From assembly GCF_002211285.1 (NCBI RefSeq), contig NZ_LOKX01000012.1:62001-126000 (forward strand): a DNA stretch of 64,000 nt. Reading direction: 5' to 3'. Under the pieces are notes generated by a model. It saw only the letters and a program-made list of their open reading frames with translations. It ran no database searches and was not told the DNA's origin. The position numbers were made by a program, and so were the translations under genes. Shown here in pieces: positions 17,936 to 26,755 of the stretch (the stretch's first letter is position 1; each line of letters begins with the position of its first letter). The stretch comes from Rhizobium sp. R635 (GTDB lineage Bacteria; Pseudomonadota; Alphaproteobacteria; Rhizobiales; Rhizobiaceae).

Positions 17936-19363
17936 TTAACAGACCTTGACGACATCGAGTTTCAGAAGCCTGCCCAGCTTGCTGATGCGCTTGGCGATAT
18001 GCCCAACCCCCACGGCGCAATGATGTGCCGGGCCTTGCTCGTTCCAGGACTCGACGAACGCCCTTGCACCTATCGGAAATTCGTACCGGCTATTGGTGTT
18101 GCCGATTTCGAGGATCGGGCCGGGCACGGATTGCCCCTCGGCGCAAACCAGCTTGAGCGCACCGGCGCTCTCCACCACCGACAGCAGCGTCACCGGCCCA
18201 TGCTTGACCGACATCTCGACGCTGACGCCGGAGCCGACCTTTCCATGGTAGACTTGCAGCGGGCGTATCTTCGTCCTGCCCTCGGCGATCCGCGTATGCC
18301 CGGGACCATCGTGCCCCATCAGCACGATATCGGCGTCGAAATCCATTGCATAGTATTCTGTGAAGGATCCGCCGGCGCCGAAGCTGTCCATGATCTTCAT
18401 CGCCTGGGCGTTCTTGATCTCGTACTCGCCGGCAACGGGAATTCCGTCGGCGGTCAGCATGGAGCAGCCGACAATGATCGAGGTGATGACGTCCTCATAC
18501 TCATGGCCGGGCACGGATTCGTAGTAGTAGGCAAGCGATCCGAGACGCTTGCTGTCGACGAGCTTGCGAAGAGCGACAGCCGTTTTCGCCGCGCGGGCAA
18601 GTTCGGTGGAGTTGCAGTCGGACTGTACGTCGAAATCAGATCGGATCCTTTCAAGGCTCGCAGCGATCTCGGCTTCCGTCACCTCGCGTCTCAACCTCGC
18701 AAGTTCATCGATCTCAAGCACTTCGATATGCGTCCCGAATGCGGTGCTTTGAGCTGTAAGGTCCGAATAGATGTCCAGCATGCCATTGTAGTAACGCCCC
18801 ATCACGCCGAGGCGATTGTGCGCCATGACGTGGGCGACGCGGGCCGCCTCGATCCAGTCCTCGATCTCCTCGTCGACGATTGGATCGCCGCTCAGGACGC
18901 CGGTGACTTGATGAAACTCGATCCCCGCGCGCGTGAAGACATTTGCAATCTCAGGCACAGGGCAGGCTGCGCAGTGGGCAAGCCATTCCCCGGTCATGAC
19001 GGTTCGGTCGCCGAGCGCATTGAAGGTGGAATAGTCGATCGCCGAGGTCGGCTGCAGGTTGAGGATGATCACCGGCACCTTGGCCCGCCGGACGACGGGG
19101 AGGACCGTCGACGACAAGGCGTAGGTGGTAATATAAAGAAAGATGATGTCGACGTCGGCTTCCCGGAAGGCGTGACCTGCGTCCAGCGCCTTTTCCGGCG
19201 TGTCGATGAGGCCGAGATTGACAACTTCAACGCCGGGGCGCGCCAACTTGTCGGCGACGACCTCCACGTAACCGCGCAGACGTTTTTCCAGGCCATCGAA
19301 CTGCGGCCAGTAGGCCTCCAAGCCGATCCCGAACAGGCCGGCCTTCAAAGGGCGTTCAATCAT
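17936..19363 (-). CDS. L-arabinose/L-fucose isomerase-family protein
   Basis: This 475-residue enzyme belongs to the arabinose-isomerase-like superfamily and interconverts an aldose and a ketose with a divalent metal. Candidate metal and catalytic residues by analogy with AraA are Glu313 (AGEYEIK), Glu336 (FTEYYAMDF), His351 (LMGHDGPGH) and His447/448 (GPAHHCAV). It is divergent from true AraA, so the sugar is unknown. ATG 19363 has GGAGAA five bases upstream. It is the last preserved gene of the ribose-type ABC operon; the sequence beyond is debris, so further pathway genes (kinase, epimerase) may have been lost or lie elsewhere. Confidence 0.82.
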   Translation of the reverse strand: MIERPLKAGLFGIGLEAYWPQFDGLEKRLRGYVEVVADKLARPGVEVVNLGLIDTPEKALDAGHAFREADVDIIFLYITTYALSSTVLPVVRRAKVPVIILNLQPTSAIDYSTFNALGDRTVMTGEWLAHCAACPVPEIANVFTRAGIEFHQVTGVLSGDPIVDEEIEDWIEAARVAHVMAHNRLGVMGRYYNGMLDIYSDLTAQSTAFGTHIEVLEIDELARLRREVTEAEIAASLERIRSDFDVQSDCNSTELARAAKTAVALRKLVDSKRLGSLAYYYESVPGHEYEDVITSIIVGCSMLTADGIPVAGEYEIKNAQAMKIMDSFGAGGSFTEYYAMDFDADIVLMGHDGPGHTRIAEGRTKIRPLQVYHGKVGSGVSVEMSVKHGPVTLLSVVESAGALKLVCAEGQSVPGPILEIGNTNSRYEFPIGARAFVESWNEQGPAHHCAVGVGHIAKRISKLGRLLKLDVVKVC

Positions 19364-19389
19364 CTCAATTCTCCAGAATATAATGCGGA

Positions 19390-20394
19390 TCAGCCCTGCA
19401 GTCGGACTCGAAGCTGGTCGAGGCCCACCGCCAGGAGCAGGACGACCCCGCGCGTCACGTCCTGCCAAAAGCTCGAGACGTTCATCAAGGTGAGGCCGTT
19501 GTTCAACGTTCCCAGGATGAGGACGGCAATCAGCGTTCCCCAGACGCTGCCCCTCCCTCCAAACAGGCTTGTTCCTCCGAGGATGATCGCTGCGATGATC
19601 GTCAGAAGATGCTGGCTTGCGGCGTTGGGCGCGGCTGCGCCGAGCATGGCGGCAAGCACGATGCCTGCTGCGGCTCCCGAGATGCCGGAGACCACGTAGA
19701 GGATCATTTGCGTGCGCTCGACGGGAACGCCGAGCAAACTGCTGGCCTCCGGATTGCCTCCGGACGCGTAGACGAACCTGCCGAACGGCGTCTTGGAAAG
19801 TACCAGCCACAACACCAGGAACACGACCAGCATCAGGATCACGGGAAACGGAACGGACAGTAGGCGGCCCGACCCCAGCCAGTTGAAGGCCGGCACGAAA
19901 AGCGGTTTGCTCAAGCCACCTGTCATCACCATGGACAGACCGGAAAAAATGCTCATCGTTCCGAGGGTAACGATCAGCGGATTGAGGCGAAGCCGGGTGA
20001 CGATCACGCCGTTGAGCACCCCAACGCTGCCACCTATGACCAGGGCCACGATGCAGCCGAGCCAGATATTGATGCCGCTTGCATGCGCAAGGGCGACGAT
20101 CACACCGGCAAGCCCGGCCACCGCGGCGACGGACAGATCGAGCCCTCCGCCGATGATCAGCGGTGTACCGGCCGCCGCCATCAGGCCGATGAAGGCCATG
20201 TTCGTACCGATGTTGGCGAGATTGCTGATTGTGAGAAAGAATGGAGACAGCAGCGCGAATGCTATGAGAAGCACGACGTAGAAGCCGAGCAGGAGCACGA
20301 TTCCGGCCGTCGGCCTCGCCAGCATATCGGCTGCAGGACGACGTCGGGCTGCCGGGGCCGGCGCATGCGCCGCGACTAAATTCGACTTGCTCAT
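19390..20394 (-). CDS. RbsC-type sugar ABC transporter permease
   Basis: This 334-residue inner-membrane permease of the carbohydrate-uptake-2 family has about ten hydrophobic segments. The cytoplasmic motif is TPFGRFVYASGGNPEASSLLG, with the conserved GGNPEAS coupling core, and GGLDLSVAA comes earlier in the chain. ATG 20394 overlaps the TGA of the ATPase gene by four bases. A glutamine/alanine-rich N-terminal tail precedes the first membrane helix. Confidence 0.93.
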   Translation of the reverse strand: MSKSNLVAAHAPAPAARRRPAADMLARPTAGIVLLLGFYVVLLIAFALLSPFFLTISNLANIGTNMAFIGLMAAAGTPLIIGGGLDLSVAAVAGLAGVIVALAHASGINIWLGCIVALVIGGSVGVLNGVIVTRLRLNPLIVTLGTMSIFSGLSMVMTGGLSKPLFVPAFNWLGSGRLLSVPFPVILMLVVFLVLWLVLSKTPFGRFVYASGGNPEASSLLGVPVERTQMILYVVSGISGAAAGIVLAAMLGAAAPNAASQHLLTIIAAIILGGTSLFGGRGSVWGTLIAVLILGTLNNGLTLMNVSSFWQDVTRGVVLLLAVGLDQLRVRLQG

Positions 20395-21950
20395 AGCTTC
20401 TCCCCGTTCATAACGTCCGCCAAGGGACGCGCTTCTGCTGCTTGCATCAATTCGGCCGCGGTCGCCTCTGATCCGAGCTCTGCGACGACGCGTCCGCCCT
20501 CCAGTACGATCATGCGGTCGGCGAGGCCTGCAATCTCCTCGGCGTCCGAGGAGACGAGCAGGATACCCAGCCCGTCCAGGGCAAGGCGGCGGATCTCTTC
20601 GTAGATTTCCCGCCGGGCGCCGAGGTCGACGCCGCGCGTAGGCTCCTCGAGAACAAGGAGCCTGGGTCTCCCGAGCAGCCACCGTGCAAGGCAGACCTTT
20701 TGCTGGTTGCCGCCGGATAGCAGCCGCACCTCCTGCTCAGGCCCGGTGGTCTTCACGCGCAGCGCCTTGATCCAATGCGCCGATATCGCTCGCTCGCGCT
20801 TCTGATCGATGACTCCCGATCGGGTAAAGAGACTGAGATAGGGAAGCGTCGTATTGGCGCGGACCGACAGGTTTCCGATCAGGCCCTGCTGCTTGCGTTC
20901 CGCCGCCACGAAGGCCATCCCGCTGCGAATGCTCGCCTTCGGGGTCGACAGTTCTGCCGCAGCACCGTTCATTTCCAGCGAACGAACCTTCGCGGCGGGT
21001 TCGGCGCCGTAAACCGCGCGGCCCAGCTTCTCGATCCCGGAGCCGATTAGACCGAACACCCCCAGCACCTCCCCGCGGCCGATGGTGAACGAGACATCGT
21101 CCAGCCAGCCAGGTTGCGACAATCCCTTGACGGCAAGCACGGCCTCGTCCGACGGGGATGCGGATTTCTCGGGGAAGAGATCTCCGAGATCGCTTCCGAG
21201 CATTGCCCGGAGAACCTCCTGATGACTGGTCGCGGAGGTCTGGAACTCTCCCTTGACCTCGCCGTCACGCAGCACAACGATGCGGTCGGACAGGCGAAAG
21301 ACTTCGTCGAGATAATGAGAGATGTAGACGATCGTGACACCATCGGCACGAAGCGAGGCGATGACGCCGAATAGCGTTTCGGCATCCGCTTCCCCAAGCG
21401 CCGCAGTCGGCTCGTCCATGATCAGAATGCGCGCTTGCCCGGCCAACGCCCTGGCGATTTCGACGAGCCGCTGTTCGGGGAGGGACAGCAACCCCATTCT
21501 CCGTTCCGCGGAAATATGCTCGACCTTCAACCGGGTCAAAAGCTCTCTGGCCTGTCGAAGCATCTCCCCCCGGTTCACGAACGTCACACCCGCGATCTTG
21601 CGCGTCGGCATGGAACCGAGCGCGATGTTTTCGGCGACTGACAGGTCCGGATGAACCGAGATCTCCTGCGGCATCAGACGCACACCCGAAGCGATCGCGT
21701 CTCGGGCGGAGATGATGTCGACTGCCTCACCGTCGATTTCGATCTTGCCGTCGTCACACGCATAGACGCCGGACAGGATCTTCATGAGCGTGGACTTGCC
21801 GGCGCCGTTCGCCCCGAGAAGCGCCACGACCTCGCCGGGATAGGCCGAGAAAGCCACGTTCTTCAGAACCTGGCTGCCGGAAAAGGATTTTGTGACGTTC
21901 GTCAGCTGGAGCCGCGGTACGCGGCTCCCGTTGCTTGCAGCGCTTGGCAT
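20391..21950 (-). CDS. RbsA-type double ATPase of sugar ABC transporter
   Basis: This 519-residue protein has two fused ATPase domains. The first has Walker A GANGAGKST, signature-like LSLPEQRLVEIARAL and Walker B LIMDEPTAALGE. The second has the degenerate P-loop GLIGSGIEKLG usual for this family, then LSGGNQQKVCLARWL and LVLEEPTRGVD. ATG 21950 is preferred to an upstream TTG because GGAGG stands seven bases before it. It energises uptake of an unknown sugar. Confidence 0.94.
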   Translation of the reverse strand: MPSAASNGSRVPRLQLTNVTKSFSGSQVLKNVAFSAYPGEVVALLGANGAGKSTLMKILSGVYACDDGKIEIDGEAVDIISARDAIASGVRLMPQEISVHPDLSVAENIALGSMPTRKIAGVTFVNRGEMLRQARELLTRLKVEHISAERRMGLLSLPEQRLVEIARALAGQARILIMDEPTAALGEADAETLFGVIASLRADGVTIVYISHYLDEVFRLSDRIVVLRDGEVKGEFQTSATSHQEVLRAMLGSDLGDLFPEKSASPSDEAVLAVKGLSQPGWLDDVSFTIGRGEVLGVFGLIGSGIEKLGRAVYGAEPAAKVRSLEMNGAAAELSTPKASIRSGMAFVAAERKQQGLIGNLSVRANTTLPYLSLFTRSGVIDQKRERAISAHWIKALRVKTTGPEQEVRLLSGGNQQKVCLARWLLGRPRLLVLEEPTRGVDLGARREIYEEIRRLALDGLGILLVSSDAEEIAGLADRMIVLEGGRVVAELGSEATAAELMQAAEARPLADVMNGEKL

Positions 21951-21972
21951 CGAAGCCTCCGACAATCGAGGA

Positions 21973-23139
21973 TCATTGCTGGGGAAGAATTGCCTCGTAG
22001 CCCTTCAACCAGTCCTGCTTTTTCAGATCGGAGAGATAGGTGGCGAATTGAGCCTCCGGGAAGGTGTAGCCGTCCGCCTCGCCCGCGCATTCAAACTCCT
22101 TGTAGAATTTGCAGATATTGGACTTCGTTACCATCTGATGGGTGACGAAGGTGGCCTCTGGAACCTCTTTGCCGGCAAGAGACGAAAGCGCGATCGGAAT
22201 GAGGTAGTTTCCGTAGCTGCCCGGAAACGACCCCGTCGCCGCGACGAGTTTAGGATCGGTGGCGAGCGCTTCGGCCTCGTCGGCGCCATTGCCGACCGCG
22301 ATCGCCTGATCGACACGTCCGGCTGCTCTCACCGCCTGCAACATGCCCATGGTCGCCTGATCGTTGATCGCGATGATCATGATCGGAGCGCCCGGCGGGA
22401 TACGCCCGAGCACGTTGTTCATCTGCGTGTAGGATTCCTGCAACGTGTTTTTCGTGTCGATCTCGATGATGTGGTCGGCTGGGAAGTCGTTTGTCAGGGA
22501 CAGGAAGCCGGCGCGCTGCCCATCGGTGCGCATACGCGGGATGACGCCGGATTGGGGCAGTGCACCGATCACGAGATAGCCATTGTTGACATCTGCGCCA
22601 AACTGTTTCGCCGCGGCGGTTGCGAGATAGGAGCCACCCATGAAGCCCGACTTCGGATTGTTGACGCCGAAGAAACTTGCGCCCGGCATTGGAATATCGA
22701 TCGCGGTCACCTTGGTGCCGTCGGCCTTGAAGACGTCCATCACCGTCTGCCCAAAGTTTGCATCCGTCTGGAACTCGATGACGTAGTCTACCTTGCGCTC
22801 GGCGAAGGACTTGGCGTTGGCGAGCGCCGTCGGGCCGTCGAGCCTGTTGTCGGCGATGACGAGATCGATGCCGGCCGCGTCCGCGTTCGCTTGAATACCC
22901 TTTTCGACCAACACGCCGAAGGCGATGTCGCGCTGCAGGTTTGCAAAGCCGATACTGTATTTCGTGCCGTTCTTCGGCGGCGTCACTTTCGAGGCATCGG
23001 CGACCATCGCCTTGAGGGCGTCGGCCGACAGCATGCTGCCATCGAACTTGGCCGGGTCGAAGCCGTGGAAATCGTCGGCATAAACACTGGTTGCCGCCAG
23101 GCAAGCGGCTGCGACCAGAAATCTGGTTGGGATTTTCAT
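21973..23139 (-). CDS. Periplasmic sugar-binding protein (RbsB-like superfamily)
   Basis: This 388-residue periplasmic receptor has a signal peptide at residues 1-21 ending SVYA-DD. A type I periplasmic-binding fold follows, with YSIGFANLQRDIAFGVLVEK and late motifs IAINDQATMGMLQAV and VGNGADEAEAL. It is longer than RbsB (about 296) because of an N-terminal extension of about 50 residues and a long C-terminal part with cysteines at CKFYKEFEC. A GGAGGA signal precedes ATG 23139. It is the first gene of the operon, divergent from the AraC gene. Confidence 0.9.
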   Translation of the reverse strand: MKIPTRFLVAAACLAATSVYADDFHGFDPAKFDGSMLSADALKAMVADASKVTPPKNGTKYSIGFANLQRDIAFGVLVEKGIQANADAAGIDLVIADNRLDGPTALANAKSFAERKVDYVIEFQTDANFGQTVMDVFKADGTKVTAIDIPMPGASFFGVNNPKSGFMGGSYLATAAAKQFGADVNNGYLVIGALPQSGVIPRMRTDGQRAGFLSLTNDFPADHIIEIDTKNTLQESYTQMNNVLGRIPPGAPIMIIAINDQATMGMLQAVRAAGRVDQAIAVGNGADEAEALATDPKLVAATGSFPGSYGNYLIPIALSSLAGKEVPEATFVTHQMVTKSNICKFYKEFECAGEADGYTFPEAQFATYLSDLKKQDWLKGYEAILPQQ

Positions 23140-23286
23140 GTTTTCCTCCTCCGGCTGCTGCCCTCCCCGGCAGCAGTGATCTTCATCGCTTCAGCACCCT
23201 CCAACGTGTCTTGGTTCCGCGCTGAGATCTGGACCCTACCACCGGCCGATTGCCTTGACACGGAGCCAAAAACCGCAAAAGTGATC

Positions 23287-23300
23287 ATTTGCATGCAAAT
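23287..23300. promoter_or_regulatory. 14-bp palindrome ATTTGCATGCAAAT, candidate operator
   Basis: A perfect 14-bp palindrome lies in the divergent promoter between the sugar-binding-protein gene and the AraC-type gene, 148 bases before the former. GATC occurs on both outer sides. It is the most conspicuous symmetric element here and is a likely binding site for the AraC protein or a global regulator. Confidence 0.5.
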
Positions 23301-23324
23301 AATGATCTTGATGGGCTGAACATC

Positions 23325-24194
23325 GTGACGCAGAATTACTTTGTCTACATGCCGGAAAACAGGGTATCTGCAGCATGGGGATGCACGGCAATATCCATCG
23401 GCTATACGGAAATTGCGCCGCACTCAAACTATCCCCCGAGCCGCCATCCCGACGACCATCATTTCAGCTGGTCGCGAGGCCGCATCCTCCAGGCATACCA
23501 AATCGTTCTGATCAGCTCCGGGCGCGGCAAGCTCGAATTCGGCAGTGGCCGGCGACAATTGACCATCAACGCCGGAACCATCTTTCTGCTATTTCCAGGC
23601 GTCTGGCATAGGTTTGCGCCCGATGTTCAAAGCGGCTGGACGGAGCATTGGATCGAATGCCGAGGAAACGCCTTTGATTTCGCTCTGGATTCCGGGCTGG
23701 TCTCGACAGAGAGACCGAACTACTCGGCCAGCCCGGAGGCGGCCGGCACCTTTGCCGCGATCCACGGGTTTGCTCAGCAAGACCCGCTTGCCAATCAACT
23801 GGTCCTTTCCACCCTCGGACTACAGTTGCTGGCCCTGCTTTGTAAGTCCGACGGCATGGCCGCGGATGCCAGCGCCCGGCTGATAGACAGAGCGCGGATG
23901 ATCCTCATGGAGAGATGTGGCTCAAACCAGCCGGTCCAGGACGTCGCCGCGGAACTCGGCGTCAGCTACCCCTATTTCCGAAAGCTCTTTCGCCAGCAGA
24001 CAGGCATGTCGGCAAAGACCTACCAGATGACGGTGCGTATCAAGCGCGCGCGTGATTTCCTTGTCAACACCGACAAGTCGGTGAAGGAGATCGCGGGATT
24101 ATTGGGCTTTCACTCAGCTTTTCACTTTTCAAGCCAGTTCAAGGAAATTGTCGGTCTTGCACCGAGCGAATTCCGTTCCCGTTCGAGAGGTTGA
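23325..24194 (+). CDS. AraC-family transcriptional regulator
   Basis: This protein of about 289 residues has an N-terminal cupin-like sensing domain (VLISSGRGKLEFGSGRRQLT and GTIFLLFPGVWHRF). The C-terminal pair of helix-turn-helix motifs (VQDVAAELGVSYPYFRKLFR and VKEIAGLLGFHSAFHFSSQF) is typical of AraC/XylS. It probably activates the divergent sugar-uptake operon. The start is uncertain: GTG 23325 is used, a TTG at 23289 would begin inside the palindrome, and an ATG at 23349 would shorten it by eight residues. Confidence 0.88.
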   Translation: MTQNYFVYMPENRVSAAWGCTAISIGYTEIAPHSNYPPSRHPDDHHFSWSRGRILQAYQIVLISSGRGKLEFGSGRRQLTINAGTIFLLFPGVWHRFAPDVQSGWTEHWIECRGNAFDFALDSGLVSTERPNYSASPEAAGTFAAIHGFAQQDPLANQLVLSTLGLQLLALLCKSDGMAADASARLIDRARMILMERCGSNQPVQDVAAELGVSYPYFRKLFRQQTGMSAKTYQMTVRIKRARDFLVNTDKSVKEIAGLLGFHSAFHFSSQFKEIVGLAPSEFRSRSRG

Positions 24195-24308
24195 AGTCGA
24201 GCGAGAAGTAGGACCTCCCCAATGCGAATTTTCACGGCCTCTTCCGGAGAGGAATGCACAGTTAGAGCAACCCTTTGCTTGGAGGACCCGTCACGCGGGG
24301 ATTCCGGC

Positions 24309-24330
24309 TGCAGTTGAAAGGAATCGAACC
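24309..24330. repeat. 22-bp direct repeat, copy A (tRNA-3'-end-like)
   Basis: TGCAGTTGAAAGGAATCGAACC matches the sequence at 38139-38160 at 20 of 22 positions in the same orientation. Its complement contains GGTTCGATTCC, as in a tRNA T-arm, but no complete tRNA can be folded. The surrounding 24195-24366 has no gene. Confidence 0.5.
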
Positions 24331-24366
24331 GGGGTTGCGGTAGCGACAATCAGCAAACTGGCCAAT

Positions 24367-24726
24367 TCACTGAAAATTCCGCCTCCGACGTCCTTTCGGA
24401 GCAAACAGGGCTCGCGGGAGAGCCATCTGACAGAATGAGGCGAGAAGCTTCTTCGTGTTGTGCCGGAACCAGTTCCGCACCTGATCGCTGTGATGGCGCC
24501 AGGCCACCAGATGGGTATTGTATTGGTCCGCCGCGCGACCCATTACCGATGCCTTCAGGCCGGTCTTGGCTGCCGCGATCATCCCGCTAGCAATCGCCAG
24601 GAGGCGGATTTCGTGATTGTGATGCCAGCGGCAATCGTCGTCGGTGAGTGTGCGAACTTGGTGGCATACAAGATGTAGGTCTTCGAGCTTGACAAGCTCT
24701 TCGTTGGTTTTGACGCCGCCGCACCA
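24367..24726 (-). other. Unrecognised coding remnant, 119 codons, no proper start
   Basis: A frame is open from just after a stop at 24727-24729 down to 24367. It has protein-like composition: ELVKLEDLHLVCHQVRTLTD, then RWHHNHEIRLLAIASG and KTGLKASVMGRAADQYNTH. The first ATG is at 24582, with no ribosome binding site. I cannot assign a family. It may be a decayed plasmid or mobile-element gene. From 24730 to 24873 nothing was seen except two nearby copies of GATTTTCACAG. Confidence 0.3.
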
Positions 24727-24873
24727 TCAGAGGCCGTGATTATCGACGGCAGCTGCCTAGACAGTGATTGATGTTCGCAAAAGAATAGCGCCTAATAGTT
24801 TTACGCAGGGCAGTGAAGGATTTTCACAGCTGGGTCTAGACCCGGCGATCCGATTTCGCGAGGACAAGAATGA

Positions 24874-25218
24874 GTGAATGGCCGATGCAGAGTGACGGAT
24901 TTTCACAGACCTCTGCTGCCTGAACGCGGTCAACCGGCTGGCTACGCAGCGATCATGTCACGCTATGACCTAATCTTACCGTCGCCCATCCGGGCGGCCG
25001 ATATCTCTAACCGACATCACCCGATTTCAATAACCGAGGCATGGCCAATGCTGACGCCGCGGTATCGTCCGGAGCCTGCGCTTGGCGCTCATCTGGAATT
25101 TGCCTTCCGATACGAAGGCGTTGATCTCCAGGCGTTGTCAGCCCTATTTGAGACCATTGGCGGAGATCGAGGCTATCATTCGGGCAACGCCATCGTTGCT
25201 TTCACGCGCCGCCTTTAG
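24874..25218 (+). pseudogene. Fic-family protein, N-terminal fragment
   Basis: The frame encodes GYAAIMSRYDLILPSPI followed by MLTPRYRPEPALGAHLEFAF and RYEGVDLQALSALF. This order (a short alternating segment, LTPRY.P, then HLEFALRYEGVDL) is what I recognise from the N-terminal region of Fic-domain proteins. After ALF the match continues only in another frame (AEIEAIIRATPS), and the catalytic HPFxxGNGR region is absent. It is therefore a frameshifted, truncated remnant. Confidence 0.6.
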
Positions 25219-25225
25219 TGCCCCC

Positions 25226-25927
25226 TCACCGCGTCAATGTCTGTTTGATACCGGCAATCCCGCGGCGCAGGAAAGGATCAGTGTGGATGTAGAAGAACTG
25301 AACGCCCTTCTGAAACCAGTGAGGCAGTTCATCGGCGGTCGCCAGCGTGCCCGCAATTTTGCCGGCTGCGCGGATCTTGTCGACGGCGACGGCGACCTTG
25401 TCGATCACCGCTGCCGGACGCGGTTCGCCGAAGGGCGGCGCCGGCGGATAGCCCATATTCTGCGAAAGATCGCCGGGTCCGATGAAAAAGACATCGATAC
25501 CGTCGACCTTCAGCATCTCCTCGAGATTGTCGATGGCATCCACCGTCTCGATCATCGCCACCACCAGGCGCTTGTCGAAGTCGGACGGAAGAGCGTAACG
25601 CACCGCTTCGACGATGGCGCGCGCCTGCTCTGCCGTGTCCACCATCGGAACCATGATCCCGTCGGCGCCGGCATTCAGGTAGCGGATGATGATCGGGCGC
25701 TCGTGCGAGTGCGGCCGGATGATCGCCGCGCCGCCGACCGAGCGGACGATCTGCGCGGTCATGCGCACATCTTCAAAGCTCCAGCTTCCGTGTTCGCAGT
25801 CGACGAAGACGGAATCGGCGCCGAGCTCCACCAGTCGGCCAGCAAGGCCCGACGATACGTGGTGCGGCGTATACATGGTGACCGCCTCGCCGGCCAACAG
25901 CCGCGCGCGCAACTTCGCTCCGTTCAT
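25226..25927 (-). CDS. HpcH/HpaI-family aldolase
   Basis: This 233-residue class II (metal-dependent) aldolase of the HpaI/citrate-lyase-beta family cleaves 4-hydroxy-2-oxoacids to pyruvate plus an aldehyde. The catalytic His46 lies in VDCEHGSW, substrate Arg71 in IIRPHS, and metal ligands Glu127 (AMIETVD) and Asp153 (GPGDLS) are in order. The second of two tandem ATGs (25927) is chosen because GGAGG is five bases before it and only two bases before the first. It is the last gene of the hyuA-hyuB-SDR operon, next to the Fic remnant. It may release the final central metabolite of this pathway. Confidence 0.88.
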   Translation of the reverse strand: MNGAKLRARLLAGEAVTMYTPHHVSSGLAGRLVELGADSVFVDCEHGSWSFEDVRMTAQIVRSVGGAAIIRPHSHERPIIIRYLNAGADGIMVPMVDTAEQARAIVEAVRYALPSDFDKRLVVAMIETVDAIDNLEEMLKVDGIDVFFIGPGDLSQNMGYPPAPPFGEPRPAAVIDKVAVAVDKIRAAGKIAGTLATADELPHWFQKGVQFFYIHTDPFLRRGIAGIKQTLTR

Positions 25928-25942
25928 CATGTCCTCCCAATT

Positions 25943-26746
25943 CTACTTTTCCGGCAGATCCGGCGTATCGGCGGGCGCGCCGACCCAACGGGCAATTTCG
26001 ATATCCGCAGACGTGTCCCGCATGAATGTCGGGCAGATGTGAAGTTCCGGAATCACAGCGCTCTTGTTCAGGCTGGCGCACAGCGCGATCGCGCGAGCGA
26101 CGTCGTGAGGATCCATCATGACGGCACGTTCCTCCTGCAAAGGCGGCCGCGCGCGATTGTCCATGATCGGCGTATTCGTCTCGCCGGGGAGGATCGTCGT
26201 GGCGCGGATACCCTGATTGCGATAGGTGTTGTGCAGGAAGGTCATGAAGTTCTTCACGCCGGCCTTGGCCGCACCGTAGGCCGCGCCGCCCAGCAGGTTG
26301 GGATTGATCACGGCAAGCGACGAAACTGTGATGATCGTCCCCTCGCCGTTCGCGATCATATCGGGAAGGACTGCCTGGGTCAGGTTGAAGACGGCCGTCA
26401 GGTTGACGTTGATGGTCGAATTCCACTCGGCCTCGCTCAAGAAACGCGCATTCAGCACTTTGCTTGCGCTGCCGGCATTGTTCACCAGGATGTCGACGGG
26501 TCCGACGCTATCCTTGATCTGCTTCACGACCGCAAAGACCTCTTCGCGAGTCTCGATATCGAGTACCTGCGCAACGGCCTTGCCACCAGCCTGTTCGATC
26601 AAGGCCGCCACATCGCGTAGCGGTTCGATCCGCCGCCCGGTCAGCACGACGGTGGCGCCGTCCTTTGCCAGCAGCAGGGCGGTCTCGCGACCGATCCCGG
26701 AGCCGGCTCCCGTCACGAGAGCGATTTTTCCTTGCAGACGTCCCAT
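25943..26746 (-). CDS. Short-chain dehydrogenase/reductase
   Basis: This 267-residue classical SDR has the nucleotide loop TGAGSGIG at residues 12-19, NNAG at 89-92, and the catalytic Ser142/143, Tyr157 and Lys161 (AAYGAAK). Arg38-Arg39 after the second strand suggests NADP preference. It lies nine bases after hyuB and 15 before the aldolase gene, so it probably oxidises or reduces an intermediate between hydantoinase and aldolase. The closest named relatives are general oxidoreductases, so the substrate is open. Confidence 0.88.
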   Translation of the reverse strand: MGRLQGKIALVTGAGSGIGRETALLLAKDGATVVLTGRRIEPLRDVAALIEQAGGKAVAQVLDIETREEVFAVVKQIKDSVGPVDILVNNAGSASKVLNARFLSEAEWNSTINVNLTAVFNLTQAVLPDMIANGEGTIITVSSLAVINPNLLGGAAYGAAKAGVKNFMTFLHNTYRNQGIRATTILPGETNTPIMDNRARPPLQEERAVMMDPHDVARAIALCASLNKSAVIPELHICPTFMRDTSADIEIARWVGAPADTPDLPEK

Positions 26747-26755
26747 GGCTTTCCC

